Positions 7,572 to 16,667 of a stretch of DNA of 37,261 nt are shown piece by piece. The notes beneath the pieces are model-generated. The model made no database searches and was not told the origin of the DNA. It was given only the letters and a program-made list of their open reading frames with translations. Within the stretch, counting starts at the first letter, position 1, and the number at the start of each line of letters is the position of its first letter. Location: the NCBI GenBank assembly GCA_038230975.1, contig JBBRMF010000018.1, positions 1 to 37,261 of the forward strand, read 5' to 3'. This DNA comes from JANXVV01 sp038230975. Lineage in GTDB: Bacteria > Planctomycetota > Phycisphaerae > Tepidisphaerales > Tepidisphaeraceae. The translations under genes and the position numbers were made by a program.

Positions 7572-9017
7572 ATGCTTCTTGAACTTGATCCGGTCCCGAC
7601 GCTCCTTCGCCGCGTGCGTGCGGAATTGGCCGATGCGTTTCGGGCTGATCGACCGATCCGCGTAAGTCGCGCGCCGGGCCGTTTGGATGTGATGGGTGGA
7701 ATTGCCGAATACACCGGTTCGGTTGTTTGCTCGACAACACTCGATCGCGCTGCGGCGGTGGCGATTCAAGAGCGCGACGATCGGGAACTGCAGGTGTTTT
7801 CATTCAACCTGCTCGATGAACACCAGCCGTTTACATTGCGCATTCCACTCGATGCGTTGGCGCGCAATTCTGCCGAAACACTGCGAAAGGAGTTCGCGGA
7901 GCCCGGCCGTGCGTGGGCGGCGCATCCGGCGGGCTGCCTGTATCTGCTTCACGAGCGGGGACTCGTCGATCTATTAGCACCAACGATGCCGGGACTGAAC
8001 ATTGCGCTCTACAGCAATGTGCCGGTGGGTCTTGGCATGGGTTCATCGGCAGCGATCGAAGTGGCGACGATGATGAATCTGGTCGACCACGCGGCAATTC
8101 GCCATCGAATGAATCCTTTGGTTTTGGCGGAGATGTGCCAATCCATGAATCGCCAGATTGTTGGTGTAACTACCGGAATCGCCGATCAACTGGTGAGTTG
8201 TGCGGGACAGGCAGGATCGCTTCACAGGTTCCTCTCTCAACCATGCGAACTTCAGCGGTCGCTTGCCATCCCCGCAGGCATGCGCGTGCTGGGAATTCAT
8301 TCGGGAATCACGCAGAGGGAATTTCAAGGGCAATCCGCGAAAATCCGTTGTGCGGCGTTCATGGGCCACAAGATCATCCTCGAAAAAATGCGGGACATGG
8401 GCCGTGCATCCCATCGAATTTTGGAGCGCGATCCCATGAACGGTTATCTGGCCGACCTGGACCCGGATGACTACAAGAAATTTTTCCGACCTTATCTGCC
8501 CGAATCTCTCAAGGGGGGTGAATTCCTGATGCGCTTTAGCAGCACGATTGACTCGACGACGCGCGTCATTCCCGATTGCCAATATCCCGTGCGTTCGGCG
8601 ACGGATCACCATGTACTGGAAGCGATGCGAGTGAGAAATTTCGTGCGGTTCATGGAACAAGCCGGGGCGATGCCGGCTGACTCGCGAGAGCGCGTGTTGC
8701 TGCTCGATAAAGCCGGGCATCTCATGTACGCATCGCATCTTTCGTACGCCAATGACGCCTCGCTGAGCACACCTGAGTGCGATCTTCTGGTCAAACTGGT
8801 GCGTGAACGAGAACCCGCCGGCTTGTATGGTGCCAAAATTACCGGGCATGGCGGCGGGGGGACTGTCGCCGTGCTCGCCGAGGATTCACCCCGTGCGGAT
8901 CAGGCATTGCAGCAGGTGATTTTGGAATACGAAAATCAGACGGGCAAACACGCCGAACTTTTAAAAGGCTCCAGCCCCGGTGCGTGGGAAACCGGAACGG
9001 TGATGATTCAAGATTAG
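7572..9017 (+). CDS. GHMP-family sugar kinase, L-arabinokinase/galactokinase-like
   Basis: A 481-residue ATP-dependent sugar kinase. Residues ~35-50 carry APGRLDVMGGIAEYTGS. This replaces the galactokinase signature GRVNLIGEHTDYNGG and is close to the kinase domain of plant-type L-arabinokinases. The GHMP phosphate-binding loop PVGLGMGSSAAIEVAT lies at ~151-166, and the C-terminal motif KITGHGGGGTVAVLA near 420-434 closes the active site. It probably phosphorylates a monosaccharide at C1; the substrate is not fixed by the sequence. An inositol-monophosphatase-family gene starts 56 bases downstream, suggesting a two-gene sugar-phosphate unit. The start ATG at 7572 has no strong ribosome binding site. 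Confidence 0.82.
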   Translation: MLLELDPVPTLLRRVRAELADAFRADRPIRVSRAPGRLDVMGGIAEYTGSVVCSTTLDRAAAVAIQERDDRELQVFSFNLLDEHQPFTLRIPLDALARNSAETLRKEFAEPGRAWAAHPAGCLYLLHERGLVDLLAPTMPGLNIALYSNVPVGLGMGSSAAIEVATMMNLVDHAAIRHRMNPLVLAEMCQSMNRQIVGVTTGIADQLVSCAGQAGSLHRFLSQPCELQRSLAIPAGMRVLGIHSGITQREFQGQSAKIRCAAFMGHKIILEKMRDMGRASHRILERDPMNGYLADLDPDDYKKFFRPYLPESLKGGEFLMRFSSTIDSTTRVIPDCQYPVRSATDHHVLEAMRVRNFVRFMEQAGAMPADSRERVLLLDKAGHLMYASHLSYANDASLSTPECDLLVKLVREREPAGLYGAKITGHGGGGTVAVLAEDSPRADQALQQVILEYENQTGKHAELLKGSSPGAWETGTVMIQD

Positions 9018-9073
9018 ATGAAGCAGGCCCCGTTTCATTTGCCGGTCTACCTTCCGAGGATTAGAACAGGCAT

Positions 9074-10081
9074 ATGCTCGATCAACCTGAATTCATCTTG
9101 GCGCGCCTGAAGGAATTTCAGGCTGCCCTACGTGACGTGCTAGTTCGATCGCGAACACAGGCTAATCTGCACGCCGTCGATCGCATCAGTACTGCGGATA
9201 CGATCTACGCGATCGACAGCCTCGTTGAACCTTTGCTGGAATCCTTCTGCGAAGAATTATCGAAGCACATCCCGCTGATTCTGATTGCTGAAGGCCTGCA
9301 AAATGAAAATGGCGTTGAAGGATCAAAAACCTTCCCGCAGGGTACACGTGAGGAAGATGCCAGGATTCACCTCATCGTCGATCCCATCGACGGCACGCGC
9401 GGCCTGATGTACGACAAACGCTCCGCCTGGGCGCTGGCCGGGGTTGCGCCGAACAAAGGTCCGCACACTCGATTGCGCGATATTGAAGTTTCGGTGATGA
9501 CCGAGCTACCCACCAGCAAACTCGGTTACGCGGACGTTTTATGGGCGATCAAAGGACGGGGCGCTCACGGTGAACGCGTTGATCTACGAAGCGGGCAATC
9601 GCAATCGCTCCCACTGCAACCATCATCGGCTGGCACGATCAATCATGGCTTTGCGATGATCAGTAATTTCTTCCCCGGCACAAAAGTGCTGGCCAGCGAA
9701 TTGATGGAGCAACTTGTGCAGGAGTTGATTGGTCCGCTGGATGTTTTCAAGGCGACCGTGTTTGAGGACCAGTACATTTCCACCGGCGGTCAGTTCTATG
9801 AACTCATCGTTGGCCACGACCGTTTCAATGCCGATTTGCGACCGCTGTTTTATCGGCTGCAAAATCAACCGGAAGGCATGTGTTGCCATCCTTACGATTG
9901 TGCGGCTTCACTCATCGCGGAAGAATCCGGCGTGATCATCACGGATGGTCTCGGTCACCCATTGGATGGACCTCTGGACGTCACGACGGGCATTTCCTGG
10001 GCCGGTTACGCCAACCCGGATTTGCGTCGCTCCATTGAGCCTTTTCTGACGGGATTCCTGCAAGAACGCGGGATTAAATAG
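9074..10081 (+). CDS. Inositol monophosphatase family protein
   Basis: A 335-residue metal-dependent sugar/inositol phosphatase-like protein. The metal site is visible: a Glu in LILIAEGLQNENG (~72-83) and the signature VDPIDGTRGLMYD (~102-114). A C-terminal YDCAAS segment (~275-280) replaces the usual WD-x-A-A motif, so the third metal ligand is still an Asp. The length exceeds that of simple inositol monophosphatases (~260), with extra sequence in the middle. It follows the GHMP kinase gene on the same strand and probably acts on a related sugar phosphate, or possibly on 3'-phosphoadenosine phosphates. The start ATG at 9074 is preceded by an ACAGG-like weak ribosome binding site. Confidence 0.82.
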   Translation: MLDQPEFILARLKEFQAALRDVLVRSRTQANLHAVDRISTADTIYAIDSLVEPLLESFCEELSKHIPLILIAEGLQNENGVEGSKTFPQGTREEDARIHLIVDPIDGTRGLMYDKRSAWALAGVAPNKGPHTRLRDIEVSVMTELPTSKLGYADVLWAIKGRGAHGERVDLRSGQSQSLPLQPSSAGTINHGFAMISNFFPGTKVLASELMEQLVQELIGPLDVFKATVFEDQYISTGGQFYELIVGHDRFNADLRPLFYRLQNQPEGMCCHPYDCAASLIAEESGVIITDGLGHPLDGPLDVTTGISWAGYANPDLRRSIEPFLTGFLQERGIK

Positions 10082-10194
10082 ATCGCCGGTGGCGCGGTGG
10101 TCATCTTCAGCATTCCATCGATTCGGACGATAGGTCGGATACGGGAACCATCCGCAGTCGGATGCGTCCCATAACGCCAAACGCGGGAGATAAC

Positions 10195-11364
10195 GTGCTG
10201 ACACTGACGATCGATGACTCGAATAATACACGCGCAGCGACGAAGTTTCCCAAAAAACGTAACTCGCCGACCAAGGCTGAGGTGAAAACTTTTACCAAGG
10301 CCGCGGCGGCCGGAGATGTGGCGGCCGTACAGCGAATGGTCGAACAGTTTCCCGAGCTGACGGCGCACTGGGAGCCGCTCCACGAGGCGGCATTTGAAGG
10401 ACATGTGGCTGTCGTGCAGGCGCTTCTCGATGCCGGCACGGATGCGAATGCGGTTTCAACCAATCAGCATCTCCATCGACCGCTGCATCGCGTGATTGAA
10501 CCCAAAAAATCAGTCGTCAAAACGGCACAGCATCTTGAAGTGGTGCGCATTCTTCTGGAGAACGGTGCCGATGTGAACACGCGCGGCAGTTGGTGCGGTG
10601 TCACCGCGATCGCGCTGGCAGCGATGGGGCATGCGGCAGAATTTTTGCCCATTCTCATGCCCTATCTGGATCGCTGGGATATCTACACCGCCGCGATCCT
10701 CGGGCAAACGCGCCAGGTCACGGCGATTCTCAAGCGCGATCCCACGGCGGCCACTACCCCGGATATCAATAATCTTACTCCGCTTCACTATGTTGCCGCT
10801 TCGCGCCTGGGGAGCGACGATCCTGTCGCCAGCGAACGACTGAAACGTGTTGCCGAAGTGTTGATCGATGCTGGCGCGGACGTGAATGCACCGGCCCCAA
10901 TCGGTTCTTACGAAGCGCTCCCACCGATTCATTTTGCCGCCGGCAATAAGTCTGTGTTGCAAGTCCTCGTGTTGCGCGGGGCCGATCCCTCGGCCGCGCT
11001 GTCCCCCGTGCTTTGGAATGCGGATTATGAAATCGCCGAGACGCTGGTACATACCGGTGCCAGTCTCAAGACACGGCAGATCGGTGAATGGGTTAGCGAC
11101 TTTCTACGATGGGGTCACTATCCCCAGGCGAAATGGCTTATCGAGCGCGGCGCGGATGTAAACGGCCGCACCGCCGATGGTCGCACCGCATTACATTGGG
11201 CCGTTCAACGCGGTGCTTCGACGGACCTTATCCGTTATCTGTTTGATCATGGTGCCGATGTCACGTTGCACGATGCCGATGGCAGTACGGCGTTAAGCCT
11301 GGCCATCGCCAAAGACCGCAGGTCGTTGACCAGGCTCTTGCAGAAACACGGGGCAACTGAATAG
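10195..11364 (+). CDS. Ankyrin-repeat protein
   Basis: About 389 residues, mostly ankyrin repeats: EPLHEAAFEGHVAVVQALLD, HLEVVRILLENGADVNTRG, TPLHYVAA, LIDAGADVNAPA, LIERGADVNGRTADGRTALHW and LFDHGADVTLHDADGSTALSL in order, roughly eight repeats. No signal peptide or membrane segment is present, so it is probably cytoplasmic and binds a protein partner. GTG at 10195 is preferred as start because a GGGAG Shine-Dalgarno lies 5 bases upstream. An ATG at 10162 in the same frame would add 11 residues but has a poorer signal. It is not clearly linked to its neighbours. Confidence 0.85.
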   Translation: MLTLTIDDSNNTRAATKFPKKRNSPTKAEVKTFTKAAAAGDVAAVQRMVEQFPELTAHWEPLHEAAFEGHVAVVQALLDAGTDANAVSTNQHLHRPLHRVIEPKKSVVKTAQHLEVVRILLENGADVNTRGSWCGVTAIALAAMGHAAEFLPILMPYLDRWDIYTAAILGQTRQVTAILKRDPTAATTPDINNLTPLHYVAASRLGSDDPVASERLKRVAEVLIDAGADVNAPAPIGSYEALPPIHFAAGNKSVLQVLVLRGADPSAALSPVLWNADYEIAETLVHTGASLKTRQIGEWVSDFLRWGHYPQAKWLIERGADVNGRTADGRTALHWAVQRGASTDLIRYLFDHGADVTLHDADGSTALSLAIAKDRRSLTRLLQKHGATE

Positions 11365-11368
11365 GCGC

Positions 11369-11398
11369 AAAAAAAACGCCGGGGGGGCTAACCCGGCG
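11369..11398 (-). terminator. Rho-independent terminator between convergent genes
   Basis: A 7-bp stem CGCCGGG/CCCGGCG (11377-11383 with 11392-11398) is followed on the minus strand by eight T (11369-11376). The T run fits termination of photolyase transcripts, whose stop lies about 215 bases away. The hairpin may also slow transcription from the ankyrin gene, which ends only 12 bases before it. I see no gene in 11399-11612. Confidence 0.75.
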
Positions 11399-11612
11399 TG
11401 GGAGAAAAGGGAGGGTTTATACGCAGGCCCGCGTTACAAATTCGAGCCCGCGTTTATTGTTTCGTTCGGCTTCCCAAGTATCGCAACCGCCGTGCCATGG
11501 GTCGAACGTTGAATCTTTTGATCCAAATCAGCCCTCTTTTGGAAATAAGATTGGATCGCCTGACGATCTGTCGGGCGATGTCGTGGTTACTACGGCAAAG
11601 TTCACCGCGATC

Positions 11613-12983
11613 TCAACGTCCCAGCAGATCGGTTTTCTGGACATAGGCGTCAATATCAAATTTTCGCTTCAATCCTGCGGCATTCATGTAGCGAATCTTA
11701 CCAAACACTGGTCGTTCTGGTCCCCAGGCCCGGTCATGCAGCCCGAAGATCCATGCAACGCTTGCGAAGCTATTGGGATCGCGACCACAGAGGAACAACT
11801 TGTTATTCAGGTGCAGCAACATCTCGTATGATTCCTCGGGTGAACGGCCCCATTCCAGCACTTTCTTTCCCCAGTACATTCGCATGTAGTTGTGCATGAA
11901 ACCGGTCACGTTCATCTCTCGTTGCGCGGCGTTCCAGTAAGGATCGTATGTCGCGGCAGCTTCGAGTTTAGTCAGATCGTACTTCGGTGATCGCTTGTCG
12001 AGCCGATGCTCGGACAAGGTTTTTTTTGCCCAGGCTGGCAGACAGTCATATCGATCATAGTTCGGACAGTAGTGGACAAAATTCATCGCCAACTCGCGAC
12101 GAATTCCAAGTTCTTCGATAAATGCGTCGCGATCGGCGGCGGGAATGCCACGAACCTCTCTAATCGCCAGTACCATCTCTAACGGTGAAATCTGTCCGAA
12201 GTGCAAATAGGCGGCGAGAGTTGAAGTGTGTCCATTGACCGGCTCGTTTCGCTCCTCGTTGTAGCCTTCTAACTTATGACTGATGAAGTCCGCCAACTTC
12301 ACCTGCGCCGCAACCTGGCCGCCGGTAAAGTAACGACTGATAGATACCGAGCGATCTATTTTCAAGGCAGCCAACGCCTGTTCAGGTGACGACACTTCAA
12401 TGTCGCCCGTGATCTTTAAGGCCAATGAAGGATGTTTTACTTTCCGTTCCTTTAACGCGACCAGGTAGGTTGGCCATTGTCGATGGAGTCGAGGCCGAAT
12501 CGTGCGAGCGCCAAACTCCTGCTTGATAGACGCCTCTTCCACGGGAACGATGACATCGGTTTCAACTTCCATCACGCGACAATCCGCGTGGTCGGCTACA
12601 TGGTCTCGCCACGCCTTTTGATGACGCAAGTAGCCTCGATCGCAGACGACCAACGATGCCTGCTTTGCCAATCCCACCGCCACTTCACCCGGATTGCCAC
12701 GTCGAACTACAAACCGGATTCCGCGCCGCTTCAATGCCTCTTCGACGTCCCTTAGTCCTTCAAGCATGAATGCATAGTGACGGGCGTTGGCCTCCGGATA
12801 ATCATCCATCAACCCGAAGCCTACTATCAAAGGCAAATTCAGCATATTGGCCTGATCAATCGCGTACTCAAGGGCATGGTTATATCGAGTACGCTGGGAG
12901 GCCTGCATCCAGTAAAGAACGTATTTCCCATCTGAGATGATGGGATGTTCGTTGAGACGGCGCAGCCTGGATTCAGAGATCAT
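11613..12983 (-). CDS. phrB: Class II CPD photolyase
   Basis: A 456-residue light-dependent DNA repair flavoprotein that splits cyclobutane pyrimidine dimers. Class II features are present: an N-terminal Rossmann-type domain starting VLYWMQASQRTRYNHALEYA (~22-41), the helical FAD domain, and the late signature VTGFMHNYMRMYWGKKVLEW around 370-389. This lacks the class I pattern. The length is typical for class II. The start is ATG at 12983; upstream sequence contains a copy of the TGTAGGGTGGGTGTAC repeat. It probably has its own promoter. Its presence suggests light-exposed habitats, an inference only. Confidence 0.94.
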   Translation of the reverse strand: MISESRLRRLNEHPIISDGKYVLYWMQASQRTRYNHALEYAIDQANMLNLPLIVGFGLMDDYPEANARHYAFMLEGLRDVEEALKRRGIRFVVRRGNPGEVAVGLAKQASLVVCDRGYLRHQKAWRDHVADHADCRVMEVETDVIVPVEEASIKQEFGARTIRPRLHRQWPTYLVALKERKVKHPSLALKITGDIEVSSPEQALAALKIDRSVSISRYFTGGQVAAQVKLADFISHKLEGYNEERNEPVNGHTSTLAAYLHFGQISPLEMVLAIREVRGIPAADRDAFIEELGIRRELAMNFVHYCPNYDRYDCLPAWAKKTLSEHRLDKRSPKYDLTKLEAAATYDPYWNAAQREMNVTGFMHNYMRMYWGKKVLEWGRSPEESYEMLLHLNNKLFLCGRDPNSFASVAWIFGLHDRAWGPERPVFGKIRYMNAAGLKRKFDIDAYVQKTDLLGR

Positions 12984-13043
12984 GATGGAATAGTAACCTC
13001 TGCAACGCCTGGCGGGTACAGCGAGGGAACAGCCACTTGGTTT

Positions 13044-13059
13044 TGTAGGGTGGGTGTAC
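13044..13059. repeat. Copy of the TGTAGGGTGGGTGTAC repeat arm
   Basis: Sixteen bases identical to the left arm of the long palindrome at 16587-16657. A partly matching inverted piece (GGCGGGTACA) lies a few tens of bases to its left, so this may be a degraded copy of the whole palindrome. It sits between the photolyase start and the terminator of the PEP-CTERM gene. Confidence 0.7.
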
Positions 13060-13082
13060 CCGGGGGAGGGAGAAAAACAAAA

Positions 13083-13108
13083 TCGGCCGCCTTTTGAGGG
13101 GCGGCCGA
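13083..13108 (-). terminator. Rho-independent terminator of the PEP-CTERM glycosidase-like gene
   Basis: A perfect 9-bp stem TCGGCCGCC/GGCGGCCGA (13083-13091 with 13100-13108) and an 8-base loop. On the minus strand it is followed by a T-rich tail (TTTTGTTTTT). It lies 28 bases beyond the gene's stop. Confidence 0.85.
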
Positions 13109-13136
13109 CTTCTTCAATTGTGATATCAGTTGAGTG

Positions 13137-14741
13137 TTAATTTTTACGGCGACGGGCGAGTAAGCCGGTCGCAACGAGACCCATCAGGCTCAGGCAGGTC
13201 GGCTCCGGAGCCAAAGTGCCACCGACGATCGGTGTATTGACGGACAGACTGGCGGAGATTTGATCGATGGCCTGTTGTTCGGGTTCATGAGCCAGCAGCG
13301 GGTTGATCTGTGCGCTCCAACCGTCGCCGAGGATCGAGAACTCCATGGCCATGTCGTTCGGGCCGAGGATCGACTTGATGGCGTCCCACTCATCCATCGT
13401 CCATTTCTTGGCTCGTGGATCATTGCGGAAGGCGTTGACGACAGCAGCCGGGACACCGCCCGCAGTGAGGTAGCCGTTGGGGCTCCACTCGTAAATCGCT
13501 TCGCTCAGACCCGAAGCGGCGGCGTTGGCTTTGTCCTTCGCCAGATAGTCCTTCTGACGATTCAGATCGCCATAGACCGCCGACAAAATCTGATCGACGC
13601 TACCGGCCGAAGTAAGATTGTCCGCAGGGTAGAAGCTGATCCCCTGGTACTTAAACAACTGCGTAATCGCACTGGCTCCATAGACGCGCGTAATCGCCGC
13701 TTTGGATTGATCGACGAAGTATTGATTCGCGCCTTGTGAACCGAGGAACCCTTGCGCCCTGTTTGCATCCGCGCCCTTGGCGGCAAATTCAGCCTTCACG
13801 ATCTGCATCATGTTCGCCGATTGCAAACCGGATTCCTGAGCTGTCACGGTGAAGTTGTCAGACTGATTCACCCGGGAGTCACTCCGGCCCTTGGGAAGAA
13901 CCACCAACCCCGGATGCTGGAATGCGAAGTTCCAATTCTCATTCCCATATTCGAAGATCACTTGCTTGCCAGGATTCAACTGCGTGGCGAACTGGCCCGC
14001 AACGGATTTGATGAAAGCATTGGTTGCGTTGGTTGGGATATTCACCCAAACCTTTTGTAGGTTCGCTTGTTGGTTGGACCAGTTGATGATGTCGGTGTAG
14101 CTGTTGCCGTTGTTCGAGATGTTCTGACCGCTGGGCAGCAGATCGCTGGCGTTGACCACACCGTTGTTATTGTTGATGTTGTTGTTATTCATCCAACGAA
14201 CCGCGTTGTAGTTATTCAGGTAGCTTTGGTAGCTTGGCGTGAGGCCGCCGAGTGTTCCACCCGGGCGAATCACAGCCAGATTGGTGATGGGGTTCGAGGT
14301 ACTTGCCCCGGCAAGATCGATCTCACCTCCACCGGCCAGAAGATCGCCCCGGTCGTGCTGCAAGGTGAATGTTGCGGTGTACTGTGTGCCGTTGATTTTC
14401 ACGTTGCTCAGGTTCTTGAACATTCCATTGATCGTTGTGCTGATCGCGGCCGGATTCGGGGCATTGAATTGCAAGGTATACCCGGTGGCATTTGGGTAGT
14501 TGGCTGCGTTCGAGTAGATGCCCGTATTGCCGGTAATCACCGGCGCATAACCCGACACGACACCACTCGGTGCCGGGTTGAACCCTTGTTGGAACTGACC
14601 GGGATATCGCAACGGAACGGAATCCGGTCCGTAAGATTGCAGGTAGTCTACGAAAGTGCCAGTATTGGTGCCGAAGAGCTGTGCATGGGCCGGGATAGCA
14701 GCCAGGGACAGAACGGCAAGAATCGCGTGCTTCAGTTTCAT
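13137..14741 (-). CDS. PEP-CTERM secreted protein, putative glycoside hydrolase-like
   Basis: A 534-residue exported protein. It has a signal peptide (MKLKHAILAVLSLAAIPAHA), a large catalytic-looking body, and a C-terminal PEP-CTERM sorting tail (APEPTCLSLMGLVATGLL followed by ARRRKN), which is expected to be processed by an exosortase encoded elsewhere. The segment KQVIFEYGNENWNFAF near 266-281 places Glu in an NE-type motif, like the acid/base region of (beta/alpha)8 glycosidases. Similar EYGNE-W segments occur in other planctomycete PEP-CTERM proteins. A short poly-Asn stretch occurs near residue 195. The ATG at 14741 is supported by a GGAGG Shine-Dalgarno 6 bases upstream. The enzymatic role is inference; it could be only a binding or surface protein. 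Confidence 0.78.
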   Translation of the reverse strand: MKLKHAILAVLSLAAIPAHAQLFGTNTGTFVDYLQSYGPDSVPLRYPGQFQQGFNPAPSGVVSGYAPVITGNTGIYSNAANYPNATGYTLQFNAPNPAAISTTINGMFKNLSNVKINGTQYTATFTLQHDRGDLLAGGGEIDLAGASTSNPITNLAVIRPGGTLGGLTPSYQSYLNNYNAVRWMNNNNINNNNGVVNASDLLPSGQNISNNGNSYTDIINWSNQQANLQKVWVNIPTNATNAFIKSVAGQFATQLNPGKQVIFEYGNENWNFAFQHPGLVVLPKGRSDSRVNQSDNFTVTAQESGLQSANMMQIVKAEFAAKGADANRAQGFLGSQGANQYFVDQSKAAITRVYGASAITQLFKYQGISFYPADNLTSAGSVDQILSAVYGDLNRQKDYLAKDKANAAASGLSEAIYEWSPNGYLTAGGVPAAVVNAFRNDPRAKKWTMDEWDAIKSILGPNDMAMEFSILGDGWSAQINPLLAHEPEQQAIDQISASLSVNTPIVGGTLAPEPTCLSLMGLVATGLLARRRKN

Positions 14742-15240
14742 TGAACCTCCAGATACGAAAGAGGAAGTAGTTGACCGGAGAAAACATCTAAGAACCGCGT
14801 GGTTGTCACGGTTTCAGTTCTCCAGCCTTTTTGAGATCGACTTGGCGGAGGCTTCCTTGAAGCAAGGAGCGCGCAAATCGGGCGAATAAGAGCCAACAAC
14901 TTTGAGGTCTGTCCGGTTTGTATCAGATATGCGGCGAATCAGACGGGAAACGCAGGTCGATCGTCCGCTATCCGGCTTGCAATCCGGAAAATGATCGTGA
15001 CGATTCGAGGCCGATAGAGACGCAGCTACCAACATTGAAAGGCCCATCGTATTCGGACCCCATAGAGGGTGGGTATTCGGCGAAATGAGTTCTGCGGAAT
15101 GAGGCTCTCACTATGGACCGGTTTTTAAAGAATCAGATGATTGTCGTCGTTGGCGGGGCGAGTGGAATCGGGATGAGCAATGACGTGAAGACCGTGCTGG
15201 ATCTGTTTCGACTGAATGGCGGTTGGACCGCTCAATAGCG
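14742..15240. other. Non-coding region with remnant sequence
   Basis: About 370-500 bases with no convincing intact gene. A 41-codon frame at 15113-15238 on the plus strand (MDRFLKNQMIVVVGG...) has no family I recognise. It sits in another frame immediately before the GH51 remnant and may be part of the same decayed locus. A small inverted repeat GAACCG/CGGTTTC lies near 14790-14816. The region upstream of 14741 should hold the promoter of the PEP-CTERM gene, but I cannot point to clear boxes. Confidence 0.4.
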
Positions 15241-15552
15241 AGGGTTGTTGCATCCGCAACGCCAACATATATCGCAAATGCCAATCGCAGCGAAGATGGG
15301 AAAGTACTTGTGTTGCGAGTTGCGAATAGCGGACCCGAATCGGTGAGGGCAAACGCTGCATCGTCGTAGCTTATTCCCACTCACTCTACCACGAATGTAA
15401 CCACGTTGTCCGGCCCGCTTCAATCATTAAATACCGCGATCAAGCCCGAAGCAATCCTACCAAAGCAATCCGAATGGCCGCACGCCCTGACGGACGGCCA
15501 CACGAGTTTCACCTTTCCAGAACATTCGATCGCGGTGATTCAATTCAAGTGA
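15241..15552 (+). pseudogene. 3' remnant of a GH51 alpha-L-arabinofuranosidase gene
   Basis: Translating forward from 15241 gives about 100 residues that look like the C-terminal beta domain of GH51 arabinofuranosidases. SEDGKVLVLRVANSGPESV corresponds to the SEDGKTLVLxVVN strand. TTLSGPLQSLNTAIKPEAIL and PKQSEWPH match the usual TxLSGxLxAxNTxxxPxxIVPKQSEW region. FTFPEHSIAVIQFK is the typical FPPHSxTVIRF end. There is no start codon or catalytic domain, and an in-frame TAG interrupts it at 15367-15369. The natural-looking stop at 15550-15552 overlaps the 3' end of the convergent isomerase gene by 13 bases. The missing ~500 N-terminal residues are not in the upstream sequence, so this is a deleted gene. 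The family match is from memory. Confidence 0.8.
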
Positions 15553-16523
15553 GAGGCCGGTGCTTTTTTCGCTGTGCCTGGCTCGGACACGGGCCAGGTA
15601 CGCAGTTTCGGGCGCTTGCCGGCGGGTTCATTGTCGAGCTGTGGCAAAAGCCAGGTGAGTCCCTCAAGATTGTCCAGCAACCGCAATTCCGCGTCTTCCG
15701 AGGATTCATTGATGATACCGATCGGGCCCGCATATCCACTGTTGCGAATGGTCCGAAGAAGTCGGATGTCTAATTCACCCTGACCCATCGGAACGACTGG
15801 CTCACCGTTGGTAGTGTCGACCTTGGACATACCGTTGAGATTAACCGCCAGAAGATAGGGACGCAGTGCGGTGAACATCTCAGCGAAGCGGTCGAGCTCA
15901 GCGTAACCGTGTTGAAAATTGTAGACGATACCTACATTGTGAACGCCCTCTGCTTTCAGGCGCTCGAGCACCGCAATCTGGTTTTCAGGGATGCCGAACC
16001 AGCCTCCATGGTTGTATAGCCCAAGGGTGCAGCCGATTTGATCCGCAGCCTTGGCGATCGGTCGCATCCGATCCACAGCGGCCTCAATTCTGGCTGCCTG
16101 ATCCGGCTGGTTGTATCCAACACTCATGACCCACAATTGAGTTTTCACATGATGCTTCGCAAGGCATTCGAGAATGAATCGTGCGTCGGCGTTCAGCGTA
16201 TCCGGAAACCAGACACCGTTCAGTTGGATATGATGTGCCGCCAACTCGTCCAGTTCCTGATTGAACCCCGGCAGGTGGGCTGCCCGCCAGTCGTAGGCAA
16301 AATGCCGAATGCCAATCCGTTCTAACATCTTCGCGCGCTCGGCCGGCCCACGATGGAGCCCATCATAGGGAACAATGCACCACGCGGTGATGTTATCGCG
16401 AAGGAAGATCCGATTCCGATCTTTCGGATCCGCGGCCATGCTTCCGGAATTTGCTCCGCACAATATGCACATGGCGAGAATCGCTGCTACCCAATTGCGG
16501 GCTGAGATTTGTCGTTGAATCAT
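15540..16523 (-). CDS. Exported sugar phosphate isomerase/epimerase-like TIM-barrel protein
   Basis: A 327-residue protein of the AP-endonuclease-2-like (xylose isomerase-like) TIM-barrel superfamily. An N-terminal signal sequence (NWVAAILAMCILCGANSGSMA) indicates export, unlike cytoplasmic family members. Barrel strands with possible metal ligands are seen in HFAYDWRAAHLPG, GLYNHGGWFGIPEN, GIVYNFQHGYAELD, LLAVNLNGM and GPIGIINESSEDAEL. The ATG at 16523 is preferred because an AAGGA sequence lies at the right distance upstream; a longer frame would need a TTG start. Its 3' end overlaps a GH51 remnant on the other strand. The substrate is unknown, and it may be a carbohydrate-related enzyme or binding protein. 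Confidence 0.8.
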   Translation of the reverse strand: MIQRQISARNWVAAILAMCILCGANSGSMAADPKDRNRIFLRDNITAWCIVPYDGLHRGPAERAKMLERIGIRHFAYDWRAAHLPGFNQELDELAAHHIQLNGVWFPDTLNADARFILECLAKHHVKTQLWVMSVGYNQPDQAARIEAAVDRMRPIAKAADQIGCTLGLYNHGGWFGIPENQIAVLERLKAEGVHNVGIVYNFQHGYAELDRFAEMFTALRPYLLAVNLNGMSKVDTTNGEPVVPMGQGELDIRLLRTIRNSGYAGPIGIINESSEDAELRLLDNLEGLTWLLPQLDNEPAGKRPKLRTWPVSEPGTAKKAPASHLN

Positions 16524-16586
16524 CGGGCCATCCTTTTTGAGTGCATTGTTCAATTTGCCGTATCGCCGAAGCAGCTATTTGAACTG

Positions 16587-16657
16587 TGTAGGGTGGGTGT
16601 ACTCGTCCACCGATTTTCCGAGTGACACGGATGGTGGGCGGGTACACCCACCCTACA
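16587..16657. repeat. Long intergenic palindrome, TGTAGGGTGGGTGTAC family
   Basis: Perfect 16-bp arms (16587-16602 with 16642-16657), with an inner, partly paired GTCCACC/GGTGGGC region. The left arm recurs exactly at 13044-13059. It sits between the isomerase start and the acetate kinase stop. It resembles REP-like elements or MITE remnants and may act as a transcription terminator for acetate kinase. Confidence 0.8.
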
Positions 16658-16667
16658 AAACTGTATT

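Noticed and set aside
8043..8849. Long antisense frame inside the GHMP kinase gene
   Set aside because: It is the mirror of a clearly coding gene and has no recognisable domain.
14067..14744. Long plus-strand frame opposite the PEP-CTERM gene
   Set aside because: It is antisense to a gene with signal peptide, Shine-Dalgarno and sorting tail; valine-rich translation is a shadow effect.
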